Source: Teratosphaeria epicoccoides (lineage: Eukaryota; Ascomycota; Dothideomycetes; Mycosphaerellales; Teratosphaeriaceae). Taken from it: a stretch of DNA of 64,000 bases. Every line of letters starts with the position of its first letter. Position 1 is the stretch's first letter. The stretch covers positions 101,959 through 165,958 of the forward strand of contig JADDMT010000070.1 of NCBI GenBank assembly GCA_021401465.1, in the 5' to 3' direction. The position numbers were made by a program, and so were the translations under genes. Below the pieces are notes generated by a model, which was not told the DNA's origin, searched no databases, and was given only the letters and a program-made list of their open reading frames with translations. Below, piece after piece: positions 34,198-44,953 of the stretch.

Positions 34198-35505
34198 ATG
34201 TCCATTCCAAAGCCCGGCGATGACTCGTCACGGCCCTTCCTGGAAAACGGGAAAGTCAGCCAAGATGATATCGAATTGCCAGAGCTGGACGCCAATGGCC
34301 AGCTCGACGGCCCATCCGATCAGATCCCCGAATCAAGCCATGTCCATCCGCACCCAGGCCCACCACCAGCTCCAGGCAAACAATCTCCCCTAACCGTCGG
34401 CCTCGCCCTCCTCATCTGCGTCATCGGCTTCACCATCAACACCGAAGCCACCGCCTACTTCGAAGACGAACTCGACTGGAAAAAACCCTTCGCGACCCTC
34501 TACATCACCCACGGCGCCCTCATCCTCCCCTGGCTCTGCCACATCGCCTACTCCCGCTTCCAAACCCGCCAAAAAACCCCCTACACCACCTGGGTCCGCG
34601 ACTACAACAACGCCCTCCGCGCCTCCGTCAGCACCATCGACGCCTACGCCACCGACGGTCCCAAACTCCTCTGGAAACGCCACGGCGCCATAGCCGGACC
34701 CCTCGACTTCCTCGCCACCAGCATGGCCATCCTCACCGTCATCCTAACCGCCAGCGGCATCTCCTGGTTCCTCTCCCTCTCCCTCACGACGCCCTCCGAC
34801 CTCACCGCCATCTACAACTCCGCGACCTTCTTCGCAGCCCTCTTCAGCATCCCACTCCTCCACGAGACGCTCCGCCTCCCTTCCATCCTCGCCGTCGCGC
34901 TCGCCCTCATAGGCACCGTCGTGATCGCCTACGGTGACACGACCGCGACCCACGACGCCGAAAACCCCGTCGGCACGAACAGACTCGCCGGGAACCTCAT
35001 CGCCTGCATCGGCGCCACGGCCTTCGGGCTCTACGAAGTGCTGATCAAGAAATGGGCGTGCTCCAGCAAACCCTCCCCTCAACCCATGGACTCCCTGCCG
35101 CTCACGCTCGCCGCCAGCGCCCTGATAGGATTCTACACCCTCGCGACCCTCTGGCTCGCCCTGCTCCTCCTCCACATCTTCGGCGTCGAGACCTTCGAGC
35201 TGCCCAGTCCCTACGCCGCACTCTGGATCCTGATCGCCGTGCTCGCCGGCTCCGTTTCCATCACTCTGCTCGCCGTGCTGGTGATCTGGACCGATCCCAT
35301 CTTCGGCAGCTTCGCCAACGTGCTGAGTGTATTCTTCGTCGCGCTGTCAGATTGGGTGTTCTTCGGCTTGTCGCCGAGCCTCGCGACGTATGCCGGTGGG
35401 GCGCTGGTGGTGGCGGCGTTCAGTCTGTTGGCTTGGGATACGTTTGCTGGGGGAGGCAAGAAGAAGATGATGATGAAGAAGAAGAAGAAGAAGGGGCATG
35501 GATAG
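34198..35505 (+). CDS. Drug/metabolite-superfamily membrane transporter (SLC35F/THI74-like)
   Basis: 435 residues, single exon, from the ATG at 34198. About 60 hydrophilic N-terminal residues precede ten predicted membrane helices, starting with LTVGLALLICVIGFTINTEA. Conserved features of this DMT branch are the small-residue helix with LTTPSDLTAIYNSATFFAAL, the P-L-L-H-E-x-L loop, and the later PIFGSFANVLSVFFVALSDW pair, resembling yeast Thi74 and YML018C-type vacuolar carriers. Substrate unknown. The C-terminus is a Lys/Met run (GGGKKKMMMKKKKKKGHG). Third codon positions are almost all C or G over the first two thirds, stronger than in neighbouring genes, which creates long antisense open frames. 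Confidence 0.85.
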   Translation: MSIPKPGDDSSRPFLENGKVSQDDIELPELDANGQLDGPSDQIPESSHVHPHPGPPPAPGKQSPLTVGLALLICVIGFTINTEATAYFEDELDWKKPFATLYITHGALILPWLCHIAYSRFQTRQKTPYTTWVRDYNNALRASVSTIDAYATDGPKLLWKRHGAIAGPLDFLATSMAILTVILTASGISWFLSLSLTTPSDLTAIYNSATFFAALFSIPLLHETLRLPSILAVALALIGTVVIAYGDTTATHDAENPVGTNRLAGNLIACIGATAFGLYEVLIKKWACSSKPSPQPMDSLPLTLAASALIGFYTLATLWLALLLLHIFGVETFELPSPYAALWILIAVLAGSVSITLLAVLVIWTDPIFGSFANVLSVFFVALSDWVFFGLSPSLATYAGGALVVAAFSLLAWDTFAGGGKKKMMMKKKKKKGHG

Positions 35506-35718
35506 GTAGAGTGTACGGAAAATTTCGACTTCGCTGTACTGTACTTTCTGGGTATCATGTGAGAGGAAATTCTTCCTCGGTGGTTCTGTGCCTTCCCCTT
35601 CCTAGATCTGTATGCCTCCATGTCTGCACGTCTCAAATGCGCTGCGGCCATTTCACCCGTTACTAATCACATCATGATACATTTCGACCGAAATATCAGA
35701 ACACCGTCATCCCATGTC

Positions 35719-37350
35719 TCATCGCCTCGGCGTCGCCACCATCATCATATCCACCGGGAAATGCACAGCATGCGACACCAACTTCACCCCTCGCAACGGA
35801 TCCGCCATCGCCCAGTCAAAATGCCTCATCAACTGTCAAACATTAGCCTCCCCACCTCTCAACCCTGGAAATATCAATTGTTTCAGCTCACCTCAACAAT
35901 CGTCTTATGCAACTCCATCATCGCAATATGCTGGCCCAAGCACTTCGACCGCCCCGCCGAAAACACCGTGTCCACCGTATTCCTATACGCCACCCTCGTG
36001 GCTCCGTCCGCCTCGACCCACCTCCCGGGTCTGAAAATCTCCGCGTCCTGGCCGAAAATCGCCGGATTCCGGCACAGCGACTGGTCGCAGATTCCCAGCT
36101 CGGTGCCCGCGGGGTAGTGGATGCCTTTGATGCTGTCGCCGCCGGGGGGCGCGAGCTTCGCTTTCGTGCCGAAGAGGGGCGGGAACATCCTGATGCCTTC
36201 CCAGATGCAGGCGTTGAGGTACGGGAGTTTCTGGGTTTCCGCGTGGGTGGCGATGGGGGAGGAGAGGTCTGCGGCGTCGATTTCGGATTGCAGGGTGGTG
36301 TAGGCGGAGGGCGTGCCGAGGAGGAGGTAGAGGGTCATGCGTAAGACGGTGGTGACAGGGTCTGTGCCAGCGACGATCATGAGGAAGGACTCGGCTTCGA
36401 CTTGCAGTTTGCTAAGGCCTTTCTTCACGAGGTGGCCCAGCATGTCGTTGCGGGACTTGGCGTCGGGGCCGTAGCGTTCCGCGATGGCGATGTGTGCGAA
36501 TCCGAGCGCGGCTCCGAGACCGGACTTGTCGGTCGGTTTAGGGGCGGCGAGGTATTGCATCAGGGGGCTTTGGAGGATGGAGCGGACGGAGTCGTGGTTG
36601 ACTTGGAGTTCGAGGAGGCCCATGAATTCGGAGGTTTGTTTGGAAAAGTCCCATTTGTCGGTGTTGGAGGCGATGAAGCCGAAGGGGCGGCCGAAGGCGA
36701 CGGTGCTGAGGACGTCGAGGGAGAGGTAGTCGGCGACCTTGGCGAAGTCCATGGGAGTGTTGCTGTAGGTGGAGCGGAGGAGGTGGAGGAATTCGGAGAT
36801 CCGGGCGTCCATGTCTGGTTCGAGGGTGTCGATGTCTCGGCCGTAGTACTGGGTAGGGTTAGTTGTGGTTCGAAGCACGTGGCGTGGCGAGGCGAGGCTT
36901 ACTGCTCCGATTTCCTTGCCTTTCAGGTCTGCATGGAGTTTCTCATCGCGGGTGGAGAAGACGGTGTCCTGTCGTGGATCCATGCGTACACCGTCGTACC
37001 ACGGGCCTCTGCTCCATTTCGACCCAGGCGCGTTCAGATGTCGTACTACATCGGGATCATCGCTGACGAGCAGATTGGGCCCGATGCGGCAGGGCGAGCC
37101 TGTGCAATGTAAGTGACGGGCACTCGCGTATCAATCGTCGCTGTCCGACAGAAGCCACACCATATTTCTTGATACCGTCAATCTCCGCCTGGTACAGTTC
37201 CGATCTCGTCGCCTTCCAAAACATCCACGCCCGGCTGAACCCGGCGAGTGGTGGACCACGGAATTGTCGGAGTTGGCGGTAATTCACGAGTGTTCCGATA
37301 CAGACGTACGAAAGCAGAAACAGCAAGAGCGACCCGATGAGCGGACCCAT
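35719..37350 (-). CDS. Cytochrome P450 monooxygenase (pisatin-demethylase-like group)
   Basis: Heme-thiolate oxygenase anchored in the ER. Exons in transcript order 37350-37161, 37099-36903, 36848-35892, 35832-35719 (introns 61, 54 and 59 nt, all in phase); 485 residues. N-terminal anchor IGSLLLFLLSYVCIGTLV; Pro/Gly hinge FRGPPLAGFSR; I-helix VAGTDPVTT near residue 287; E-x-x-R as EGIR near 345; FRPGRWVE; heme-binding loop FSAGRSKCLGQ with the axial Cys near 432. The overall pattern (YGSPCRIGPNLL, WSRGPWYDGV) resembles fungal P450s such as pisatin demethylase, but the substrate cannot be read from sequence. It is divergent from a methyltransferase gene, suggesting co-regulation. Confidence 0.95.
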
Positions 37351-37620
37351 GACCCAGCCTTACCGCGTCGTCGGGTCGCTGCTGCCTTGAAGGTCCGAAA
37401 ATGATGGATGATCAATTGATGGATATTGATGATGGCTTCGACGAGTCACAAATGTTATGATTGATGGAATCATGGAGCTAATGGCCATAGTCCCTCTCCT
37501 ACCCTGGCTGCTCCTTCAGACCCTGTCACCCGTATCGATAATCGCACACATCAGGCAAGACTGGGTGATGGGCTGACTGCGGGACGGCCCGATCTCGCCC
37601 GTTGGCCTGCAGGTCTACTA

Positions 37621-37630
37621 CCGTATACGG
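37621..37630. promoter_or_regulatory. CCG-N4-CGG palindrome, candidate Zn2Cys6 binding site
   Basis: CCGTATACGG is a perfect 10-bp palindrome of inverted CGG triplets, the form recognised by many Gal4-type binuclear zinc cluster regulators. The core TATACGG repeats once more to the right (37631-37637). It lies 149 bp before the methyltransferase ATG and 271 bp before the P450 ATG. Confidence 0.4.
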
Positions 37631-37674
37631 TATACGGTATAGTGGGCAACATGCCCATCGCGACTTCCCCTCCC

Positions 37675-37715
37675 CATCATCATCATCATCGTCATCATCG
37701 TCATCGTCATCACCA
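37675..37715. repeat. CAT/CGT trinucleotide microsatellite
   Basis: About 13 CAT or CGT triplets in a row, about 65 bp before the methyltransferase start. It makes the upstream frame look open (a Ser or His run), which should not be taken as coding. Confidence 0.8.
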
Positions 37716-37778
37716 TGCCATGAGGTGTCGTTGCTGCATCCTTCAGTCAAGCTTGGCCGTACATGTGTTGCAGACGCT

Positions 37779-38933
37779 ATGGCCGAGCGACCTGAAAGTC
37801 ACGATTCTGCATTTTCTCCTCTTGCCAAGTCGGACAGTGCCGAGCGCTCCCGCACCTCTGCCGATGCACGTGCGCACGCCGAGGCCGATGGTCAGCCGAT
37901 CGAGGCCATAGACGACGGCCAGAGTGAAGCCGCTGATTCTGGCTATGATGAGAAGTCTCTCTCCACCGCGTCCTTGCGCTCAAGCATTTTCGACTACGAA
38001 CATGAGTTTGGCCGATCGTATCACTCCTTCAGACGTGGCAAGTACATGCTTCCGAACGATGAAGTTGAACAGGACAGAATGGTAAGTCCGTGCCCACCGA
38101 CCCTGCTGAAGCACGTCTCTGACGCCAGCCAGGACATTCACTACCATGCATTACGCCTCACGCTGGAAAACAAACACTTCATCGCACCAATCCACTCTCC
38201 GACGTCAGTCCTCGACGTCGGCACCGGAACCGGCATCTGGGCCATGGACGTCGCCGACGACTTCCCCGGCGCTCACGTCGTCGGCATAGACCTCTCACCC
38301 ATCCAGCCGACCGCCGTCCCACCAAACGCCGAGTTCCAAATCATGGACGCCGACGAAGACTGGGACTTCGGCCCGCGCTTCGACTTCGTCCACACCCGCC
38401 TCATGGGCGGCTTCTGCATCAAATCCTGGCCGCACTTCTACCGACAAGCCTTCGAGTCCCTGCAACCAGGCGGCTGGGTCGAGAACCAAGAATTCGACGT
38501 CCACTTCGGCTGCGACGACCACAGCCTCCCCGCCGACGCCTCCTGCGTCCAATGGGCCGAGCTCTGGGGCCGAGGCATCCGAAACCTGGGCCTGGAGAGT
38601 CGGATATTCCCGGATCGCATGTGTCAGCAGATGGAGGACGCCGGGTTTGTGAATGTGACGTATCGCAAGTACAAGATGCCGATTGGGGAGTGGCCGAAGA
38701 ATCGGAGGCTGAGGAAGGCGGGGTTGTTTAATATGATCGGGATGATCGATGGGGTGAGTGGGTTGACGGTGAAGACGTTTACGCACGGGTTGGGGTGGTC
38801 GGAGCAGGAGACGGAGGTTTTGGTGGCCAAGGTCAAGGGAGAGATGCAGTGTCGGAGGTTGCATACGTATTTCCCGATCCATGTCATTTTTGGGCAGAAG
38901 CCGGGGGGTGGGTGGTTAGCACGACAGTCATGA
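37779..38933 (+). CDS. LaeA-like SAM-dependent methyltransferase
   Basis: Class I methyltransferase of the large fungal LaeA-like group; substrate unknown. Exons 37779-38081 and 38133-38933; the 51-nt intron is a multiple of three without a stop, so the frame reads through it. Splicing is favoured because it restores EQDRMDIHYHALRLTLENK, the usual linker in this family. 367 residues. Disordered acidic/Ser-rich N-terminus (1-70), FGRSYHSFRRGKYMLPNDE, SAM motif I SVLDVGTGTGIWAMDVADDF near residue 128, acidic VGIDLSPIQP, FDFVHTRLMGG, and LQPGGWVENQEFD. The upstream open frame to 37602 spans the microsatellite and is rejected as coding. Divergent from the P450 gene. Confidence 0.9.
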   Translation: MAERPESHDSAFSPLAKSDSAERSRTSADARAHAEADGQPIEAIDDGQSEAADSGYDEKSLSTASLRSSIFDYEHEFGRSYHSFRRGKYMLPNDEVEQDRMVSPCPPTLLKHVSDASQDIHYHALRLTLENKHFIAPIHSPTSVLDVGTGTGIWAMDVADDFPGAHVVGIDLSPIQPTAVPPNAEFQIMDADEDWDFGPRFDFVHTRLMGGFCIKSWPHFYRQAFESLQPGGWVENQEFDVHFGCDDHSLPADASCVQWAELWGRGIRNLGLESRIFPDRMCQQMEDAGFVNVTYRKYKMPIGEWPKNRRLRKAGLFNMIGMIDGVSGLTVKTFTHGLGWSEQETEVLVAKVKGEMQCRRLHTYFPIHVIFGQKPGGGWLARQS

Positions 38934-41732
38934 GCGATACAGCGCGAGCATGGGGTTGTGAAAGTGTGGGAAATTTTGTAGATAGTTGTATGAGCTGTGT
39001 ATCTTTTTTTTCTAAAGACAAAGACCTTGGCGCCTGAAGCCTCAGCTGCAAGTCGCCACTGTGGACTGAAAGGCATTCATGTCCCGCGTGCGGAATCCTC
39101 GCTCACACTGGGCTCGAGCCTGGATGAAGCCCGGCTGACGTGAGGTGAAGATCTATACCGATAATTCACGGAGGACACTTTAGTATCCAGTCACCCTTCT
39201 TCACCGATCTGAAGCAGGCTCGCTCCCGTGTTCAGATGATGGACGGCGCGGATGTTGTCAGCGGTGCATCGCCAAGTGGCACGAGGCAACGCGCGCGCAC
39301 TTCGATGTGCTGCTATGAAGATGAGTGGTGGAGAGGAGTTAGACCATAGTGACGCATCCTCTGCCCTTTGAGACCGTACATCCTCGCAATTAGCAAAGTC
39401 ATCTGTTCGTGAGACTGGTTGTGGTCCCCAGAACATGATCCGGAAGTTTGCATTTGGAGCGAAGGCCGGAACTCTCGTCCATGGCTACTGCGGTTGTCGG
39501 ATTTGAGGGGGACGCAAGAGGGCTGGAGGGTGACAGGGCAAGCTGCTCGATGGCGTCTTGAGAGGCACAACGCCGTTGCTGGTCTCTTGGCTCAGGAGAC
39601 CGATAGTGCCTCTCTTGTGTGGCTTCAAATGATGTCTATGCTGGAGGAGCCGGGTCATTAGCACTGCGGTTTACTGGTCAAGGCCTGAATCGTCGCCATT
39701 GCGCTCAGCTCGTTTCTCGAAATCGACTTTGCTCACGACGCAGCAGTGTTGTTACTCACACCTGATGACTCGCGCGGAGTGCAGCACGAGGAGCGCGAGG
39801 AAGTCCTCAAGGACCACCGCCGGCTTGACGAGCATTTTGGCGCCGCGGATCGAGGCTGTTTTGAGAGGAAGATTGCGCTGCGCGGGCGAATTCGTTGAAG
39901 CTTGCGAGTGGTCGAACGGTGCGGAGGAGAATCGAAGTTGGAGTGCTGCTTGGTATTTGTCGCGAATCATCTCGCGACGGATGGCAGGATCTCGTGCTCT
40001 GACTGGAGGGTCTGCTTCGATGCACAGACTGTTTAGGTCCCCCCGCTCTCTGACGCACCTCGCGCCAGCTGCACTGACACAGTCCGGTCGTATGAGAACT
40101 TTGGGGGAGGAATCCACAGATGGCATCACCAGGGCCAACGGTCGTCCGGCAGCCTGAGTCTCCAGATCCACGAGTCACCAGCTCTTCATCTCGCTCGAAT
40201 GGCTCGTCCTCTCACGCAAGCAGAATTCTGAAACTGGCGCAACGACATGGCTGCTTCGATGAACTGGATGTCAACGTACACATGCCATTCTCTATGCCAG
40301 CGAGACCAAGCTCGCTCTCCAATCCCACCCCCACCCCGAAAGATATAGTGTGCGTCGATGCAAGAAAGTTTCTGTGAATTCACTGCTATACAGCTCGTTG
40401 GTCAAAGCTGACAAGCAAGCAAGCATCACGAAGACACGCTTACCACGCTCTTAGGGACAAGCTCACATTGGTCCAACACACGACGCCGATGAGTCAAAGT
40501 GGGCTGCGACAAGATATCCCATGGCGCAAGAGGCGTTTCCGACCACTGCTTGCTGTGAAGGTCACACTGATCATATCGGTACGTGTGACTCGCTGGTAAT
40601 CTTTGTCGAAGTGGCACACAGAGTCCAGCCATTTGAGCCATTGCCGCGACCAAGAGCGGCACCATCGCCGCAGAGTCCATGTCAGTCATATCTTTTGCTA
40701 ATTCCTGCGGCAAGCAAAAAGCGCATTTGCAGACTCTGCCGTCTCTGACAAAAGACCCTGGTGGCGGGTTGGTGCAGCAAGGACGATTCGTAGTGGAGTT
40801 TCTGCTCGTCAACCACCACAACAAATCGTCGCCACCCTGGCTCCATTGTTCCGCCTTGTACGGATATACCTATCTCGTGCGTGAAATAATGAATCCGATC
40901 CATACCGACTATCGCATCCCCTCGTTTACTGTACTACATCGGCCGTGGCATAGACGTGATGTATCTCGGTAGCATCTCGTTGCAGAACTGCTCGAGAGCG
41001 TCCTCGATGCGTCTGTAGTGGTGTCCTTGATGGCCGGACGAGATCACGACATCTATCCTATAGAGCTGGCACATTGAAGATACGCGACAGCTAGCAAGAG
41101 CCGTGAGGGACTCGCTGTCCTCTTGTCATCGCGGTACATGAGTCACGCTTCGATCAAACAGAAGGTGATAACATTGCTAATGGACACATCCGCGAGTCAT
41201 TGAGCGCTTGGCCGTCTATCAGACGCGTCGTGTGGTATGGCTGTCCGCATCAATCAATGGGGCCGGCATTGATGGACGTCTCATTCGCTCCCGGATTATT
41301 GCTGGCGATCAGATCTTGATTCTTCGCTCACCGAGATGCTGGCTGCGCTCGGCCCATGTCAGAAGTCATGGCTATGCTTGTCACGTGTCCGAAGCACTGT
41401 GATGGTCTGCGAGCCAATCACCTCTCTCTAAACTGGCCGTGGCTGTCAGGACGCTCACGAGTGCTCGGGGCCTATCGCTCGTCGTGCTCGTCGCTGCTGT
41501 GATCGTTTCCCGCATCTCAGACGGGTCATGGATGGCTCGTGGATACCTCCGTAGGCTTTCGACGCTGGTCACAACTTCTGCGTCCGAGGCTCCGTCGGTG
41601 CTCGCGTCATCGGGCTTTCTGAAAAGTTACCGCGAGCACAATATCAAACCAGACCCCACCGCCCTTGATCCTTCTTCTCAACACACTTCCACACAACCCA
41701 TTGACGTTTGCCAGATTCCACAGACAGACAAA
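38934..41732. other. 2.8-kb interval with no confident gene
   Basis: Two opposite-strand frames overlap here: 40120-40377 (plus, 85 codons, ATG start, Ser-rich) and 39752-40171 (minus, no ATG start). Neither has a recognisable family, and at most one is real. A CACGTG site lies at 41382-41387, about 350 bp before MET6; it is the Cbf1-type core found at yeast methionine genes, but the same hexamer occurs about ten times in the window, so the evidence is weak. Confidence 0.35.
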
Positions 41733-44418
41733 ATGGTATGTCGATATCACTACCACCGGCTTGAGTTCGGTAGTGACATCGAGTCATTGCTACAACGGGG
41801 CTAGAGTGGGAGGATGTCGCTCGAGCCTCAGCGATGCTCGGCAGGGCAGTGTGCCAGACCCGATATCTACCGTGCTGCTGCGGCCATGCATAGCGAGCCC
41901 CTAGATTGACGACCGTTATGCTGACATGCTTCTCCACAGGTTCAATCATCAGTTCTCGGCTTCCCTCGCATGGGAAAGCTGCGCGACCTCAAGAAGGCCA
42001 CGGAAGCATACTGGGGCGGCAAGCTGTCCGCAGACGAGCTCCTCGCAGAGGGAAAGCGACTGCGTCTCGAGCACTGGAGAATTCAGAAAGACGCGGGCGT
42101 CGACCTCATCCCTTCCAATGACTTCGCCTACTACGACCAAGTCCTCGATCACATTCAGCTGTTCGGCGCTGTACCCGAGCGCTACAGCAAGCACAAGCTC
42201 TCCCAGCTCGACGAGTACTTCGCCATGGGACGAGGACACCAGAAGGACGGCATTGACGTCCCATCATTGGAGATGGTGAAGTGGTTCGACTCAAATTACC
42301 ACTACGTCAAGCCGACTCTACAGAACAACCAGACTTTCAAGCTCAATGCCGACCCGAAGCCTGTGAGGCACTTCCTTGAGGCCAAGGAGGCTGGCATCGT
42401 CACTCGCCCTGTGATCCTTGGCCCCGTATCTTTCCTCCACCTTGGCAAGGCAGACCGTGGCCAGAACGTCGACCCCATCACTCTTCTCGACAACCTCCTC
42501 CCGATCTACGAGCAGCTGCTGACGGAACTGAAGAAAGCTGGTGCCGAGACGGTGCAGATTGACGAGCCGGTTCTAGTCTTCGACCTTCCGAGCAAGATCA
42601 AGAATGCTTTCAAGCCGGCGTACGAGAAGCTCTCTGCTCTGCAAGGCTCCAATGGTAAGTCGACCTCAAGCACGCGAGTCACACAACCAGCGAGATGTGG
42701 TTCATATAGTCCTACCCCTTTACCTGTCTGCTGGACGAATCGTGCTGACTCGTGACGCGCAGGCCCTCAGATAGTGCTCGCCACTTACTTCGGTGACATC
42801 GTTCACAACTTCGACGTGGTCGACGCCGCTCTCCAGAACACCTATGCCCTTCATGTCGACCTCGTCCGGCATCCAGAACAGCTCGAGAAGGTGGTTCAGC
42901 ACCTTGGTCCCAAGCAGATCCTCTCCGCCGGTGTCGTCGATGGCCGAAACATCTGGAGGAATAACCACCAGAAGAGCATTGAAATCCTCGAGACTGCAAT
43001 CCAAAAGCTTGGCAAAGGGCGTGTCATTGTTGCTACGTCGTCTTCACTGCTACACACTCCACACACGCTCGAGAGCGAGAAGAACCTGGATCCTGAAGTC
43101 AGGAACTGGTTCGCTTTTGCTACTGAGAAGGCTTCCGAGGTCACTGTTCTGGCCCAGGCCGTCACCGAGGGCCCTGCTGCTGTCAAGGCTCAGCTTGAGG
43201 CAAACGCAGCTGCTATCCACAGCCGCGCCACCTCGAAGCGCACCAACAACCCCGAGGTTAAGAAGAGGCAGGAGGCAGTCAAGAAGGTAAGACACTTAGA
43301 CATTGTCGCAATCCATTACGAGTGGTGCTAACACTTGCGAGGCCGACTACGAGCGCAAATCTGCCTTTCCTACCCGTTATGAGGCCCAGAAACAGCACCT
43401 CAAGCTGCCAATCTTCCCCACCACCACCATTGGTTCGTTCCCGCAGACCAAGGAGATTCGCATTCAGCGCAACAAGTTCACCAAGGGCGAGATCACCCCT
43501 GAGCAGTACGAGAAGTTCATCGAGAAGGAGATTGACGAGGTTGTCAAGATCCAGGAAGAGCTTGGCCTTGACGTCCTGGTCCACGGTGAGCCAGAGCGCA
43601 ACGACATGGTCCAGTACTTCGGTGAGCGCCTTGACGGCTATGCATTCACCACCCACGCTTGGGTCCAGTCGTACGGCTCTCGCTGCGTCCGTCCGCCAAT
43701 CGTGGTCGGTGACGTGTCGCGTCCAGCCCCGATGACTGTCAAGGAGAGCAGGTACGCCGCTAAAGTCAGCAAGAAGCCCATGAAGGGTATGCTTACTGGT
43801 CCGATCACCTGCTTGCGCTGGTCTTTCCCTCGTGACGACGTTCACCAGTCGGTTCAGGCAGAGCAGCTCGCTCTTGCCCTGCGCGACGAGGTTGTCGACC
43901 TCGAGCAGGCCGGCATCTACGTCATTCAAGTCGATGAGCCAGCCCTCCGTGAGGGTTTGCCTCTCCGCGCTGGTTCTGAGCGTGAGAAGTACCTCCAGTG
44001 GGCCGTTGACAGCTTCAAGCTCTCGACTGCCGGTGTCGAGGATTCTACCCAGATCCACTCCCACTTCTGCTATTCCGAATTCCAGGACTTCTTCCACGCC
44101 ATTGCTGCTCTCGATGCCGATGTGCTGTCCATCGAGAACTCCAAGTCGGACGCCAAGCTGCTCAAGGTCTTCATTGACGAAGCCTACCCTCGCCATATTG
44201 GCCCGGGTGTTTACGACATCCACTCTCCTCGTGTCCCACCAGAGGCTGAGTTCAAGCAGCGAATTGAGGAGATGCTGCAGTATCTCAAGCCTGACCAGCT
44301 CTGGATCAACCCAGACTGTGGTCTCAAGACTAGGCAGTGGAAGGAGACCAAAGAAGCATTGACCAACATGGTCAAAGCCGCCAAGTTCTACAGGGAGAAG
44401 TACGCCAACAAGATATAA
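41733..44418 (+). CDS. MET6: Cobalamin-independent methionine synthase (Met6/MetE)
   Basis: Transfers the methyl group of 5-methyltetrahydrofolate (triglutamate) to homocysteine in the cytosol. Exons 41733-41735, 41940-42654, 42763-43286, 43342-44418; 772 residues, yeast Met6 being 767. The first coding exon is the ATG alone, followed by a 204-nt intron; the next exon continues with VQSSVLGFPRMGKLRDLKKA. Both TIM-barrel halves are complete: VLGFPRMG and TVQIDEPVLVFDLP in the N-half, FPTTTIGSFPQTKEIR and VIQVDEPALREGLP in the C-half. The zinc site is present as H-F-C (about residues 654-656, in SHFCYSEF) and a second Cys (about 739, in NPDCGLKTR). Codon choice is strongly biased to C-ending codons, fitting high expression. 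Confidence 0.97.
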
Positions 44419-44953
44419 GCGCTATTCTCATCTCACGATCGGCACGACCCCAATTAGAAAGTTTCCTGGACCGTTGGGTAGACGGGGAACATGAGACGGC
44501 GTTCAACGGGAGGTAACGAAAGGTTCATTCAACATATGATACCCCGAGTCTTTCAACATGGTTGCTACTATAGCGTGGAGTTTAACGAAAGGTTTGAGGG
44601 TTGATGCTAAAAGTCCATGGTGCTTACGATCTCAACGATCGAGCACTTGCTGTAGTAGTAACTACATGAGATCCATATGTCAGAAATGGATGAGGTTGAA
44701 GAGAGGGCGTCCATGTCTTTCTCGCCAGGATCGATTGGGCCATCTGCATCAGACTTCGCAACTTCGTCAACATCTCCGATCGCCCCATGCCACTAAGAGA
44801 TCGACGGAGTTAAGCTTATGTCCACGCGCAGGTGCACTTTCCTGAACGTCATTGTCGACAGCGAGTTAATAAGAAGCTTAAAAACATACATCGACTCACC
44901 CATCCTGCTTTTTCGAGAAGCTCCACAAACGATTCATTTCGAAAAAGCACAAT
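44419..44953. other. Intergenic, nothing seen
   Basis: About 535 bases between MET6 and the aldo-keto reductase gene, same orientation. It presumably holds the MET6 3' UTR and the next promoter. Confidence 0.5.

Larger units (their letters stand above)
37351..37778. promoter_or_regulatory. Shared promoter of P450 and methyltransferase genes
   Basis: 428 bases between divergent start codons. It holds a CCG-N4-CGG palindrome and a CAT-type microsatellite, both listed separately. Confidence 0.55.

Noticed and set aside
34744..35175. Gly/Glu-rich minus-strand frame inside the transporter gene
   Set aside because: Shadow of the strongly C-ending codons on the plus strand; no independent evidence.
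37602..37778. N-terminal extension of the methyltransferase with a poly-Ser run
   Set aside because: It is a translation of the CAT/CGT microsatellite and promoter palindrome; the family start fits the ATG at 37779.
39752..40171. 140-codon minus-strand frame
   Set aside because: No ATG at its start, overlaps a similar plus-strand frame, no family; composition alone is not enough.
41382..41387. CACGTG as a specific MET6 control site
   Set aside because: The hexamer occurs about ten times in the window, so a single copy 350 bp upstream is not good evidence; mentioned only as a note.
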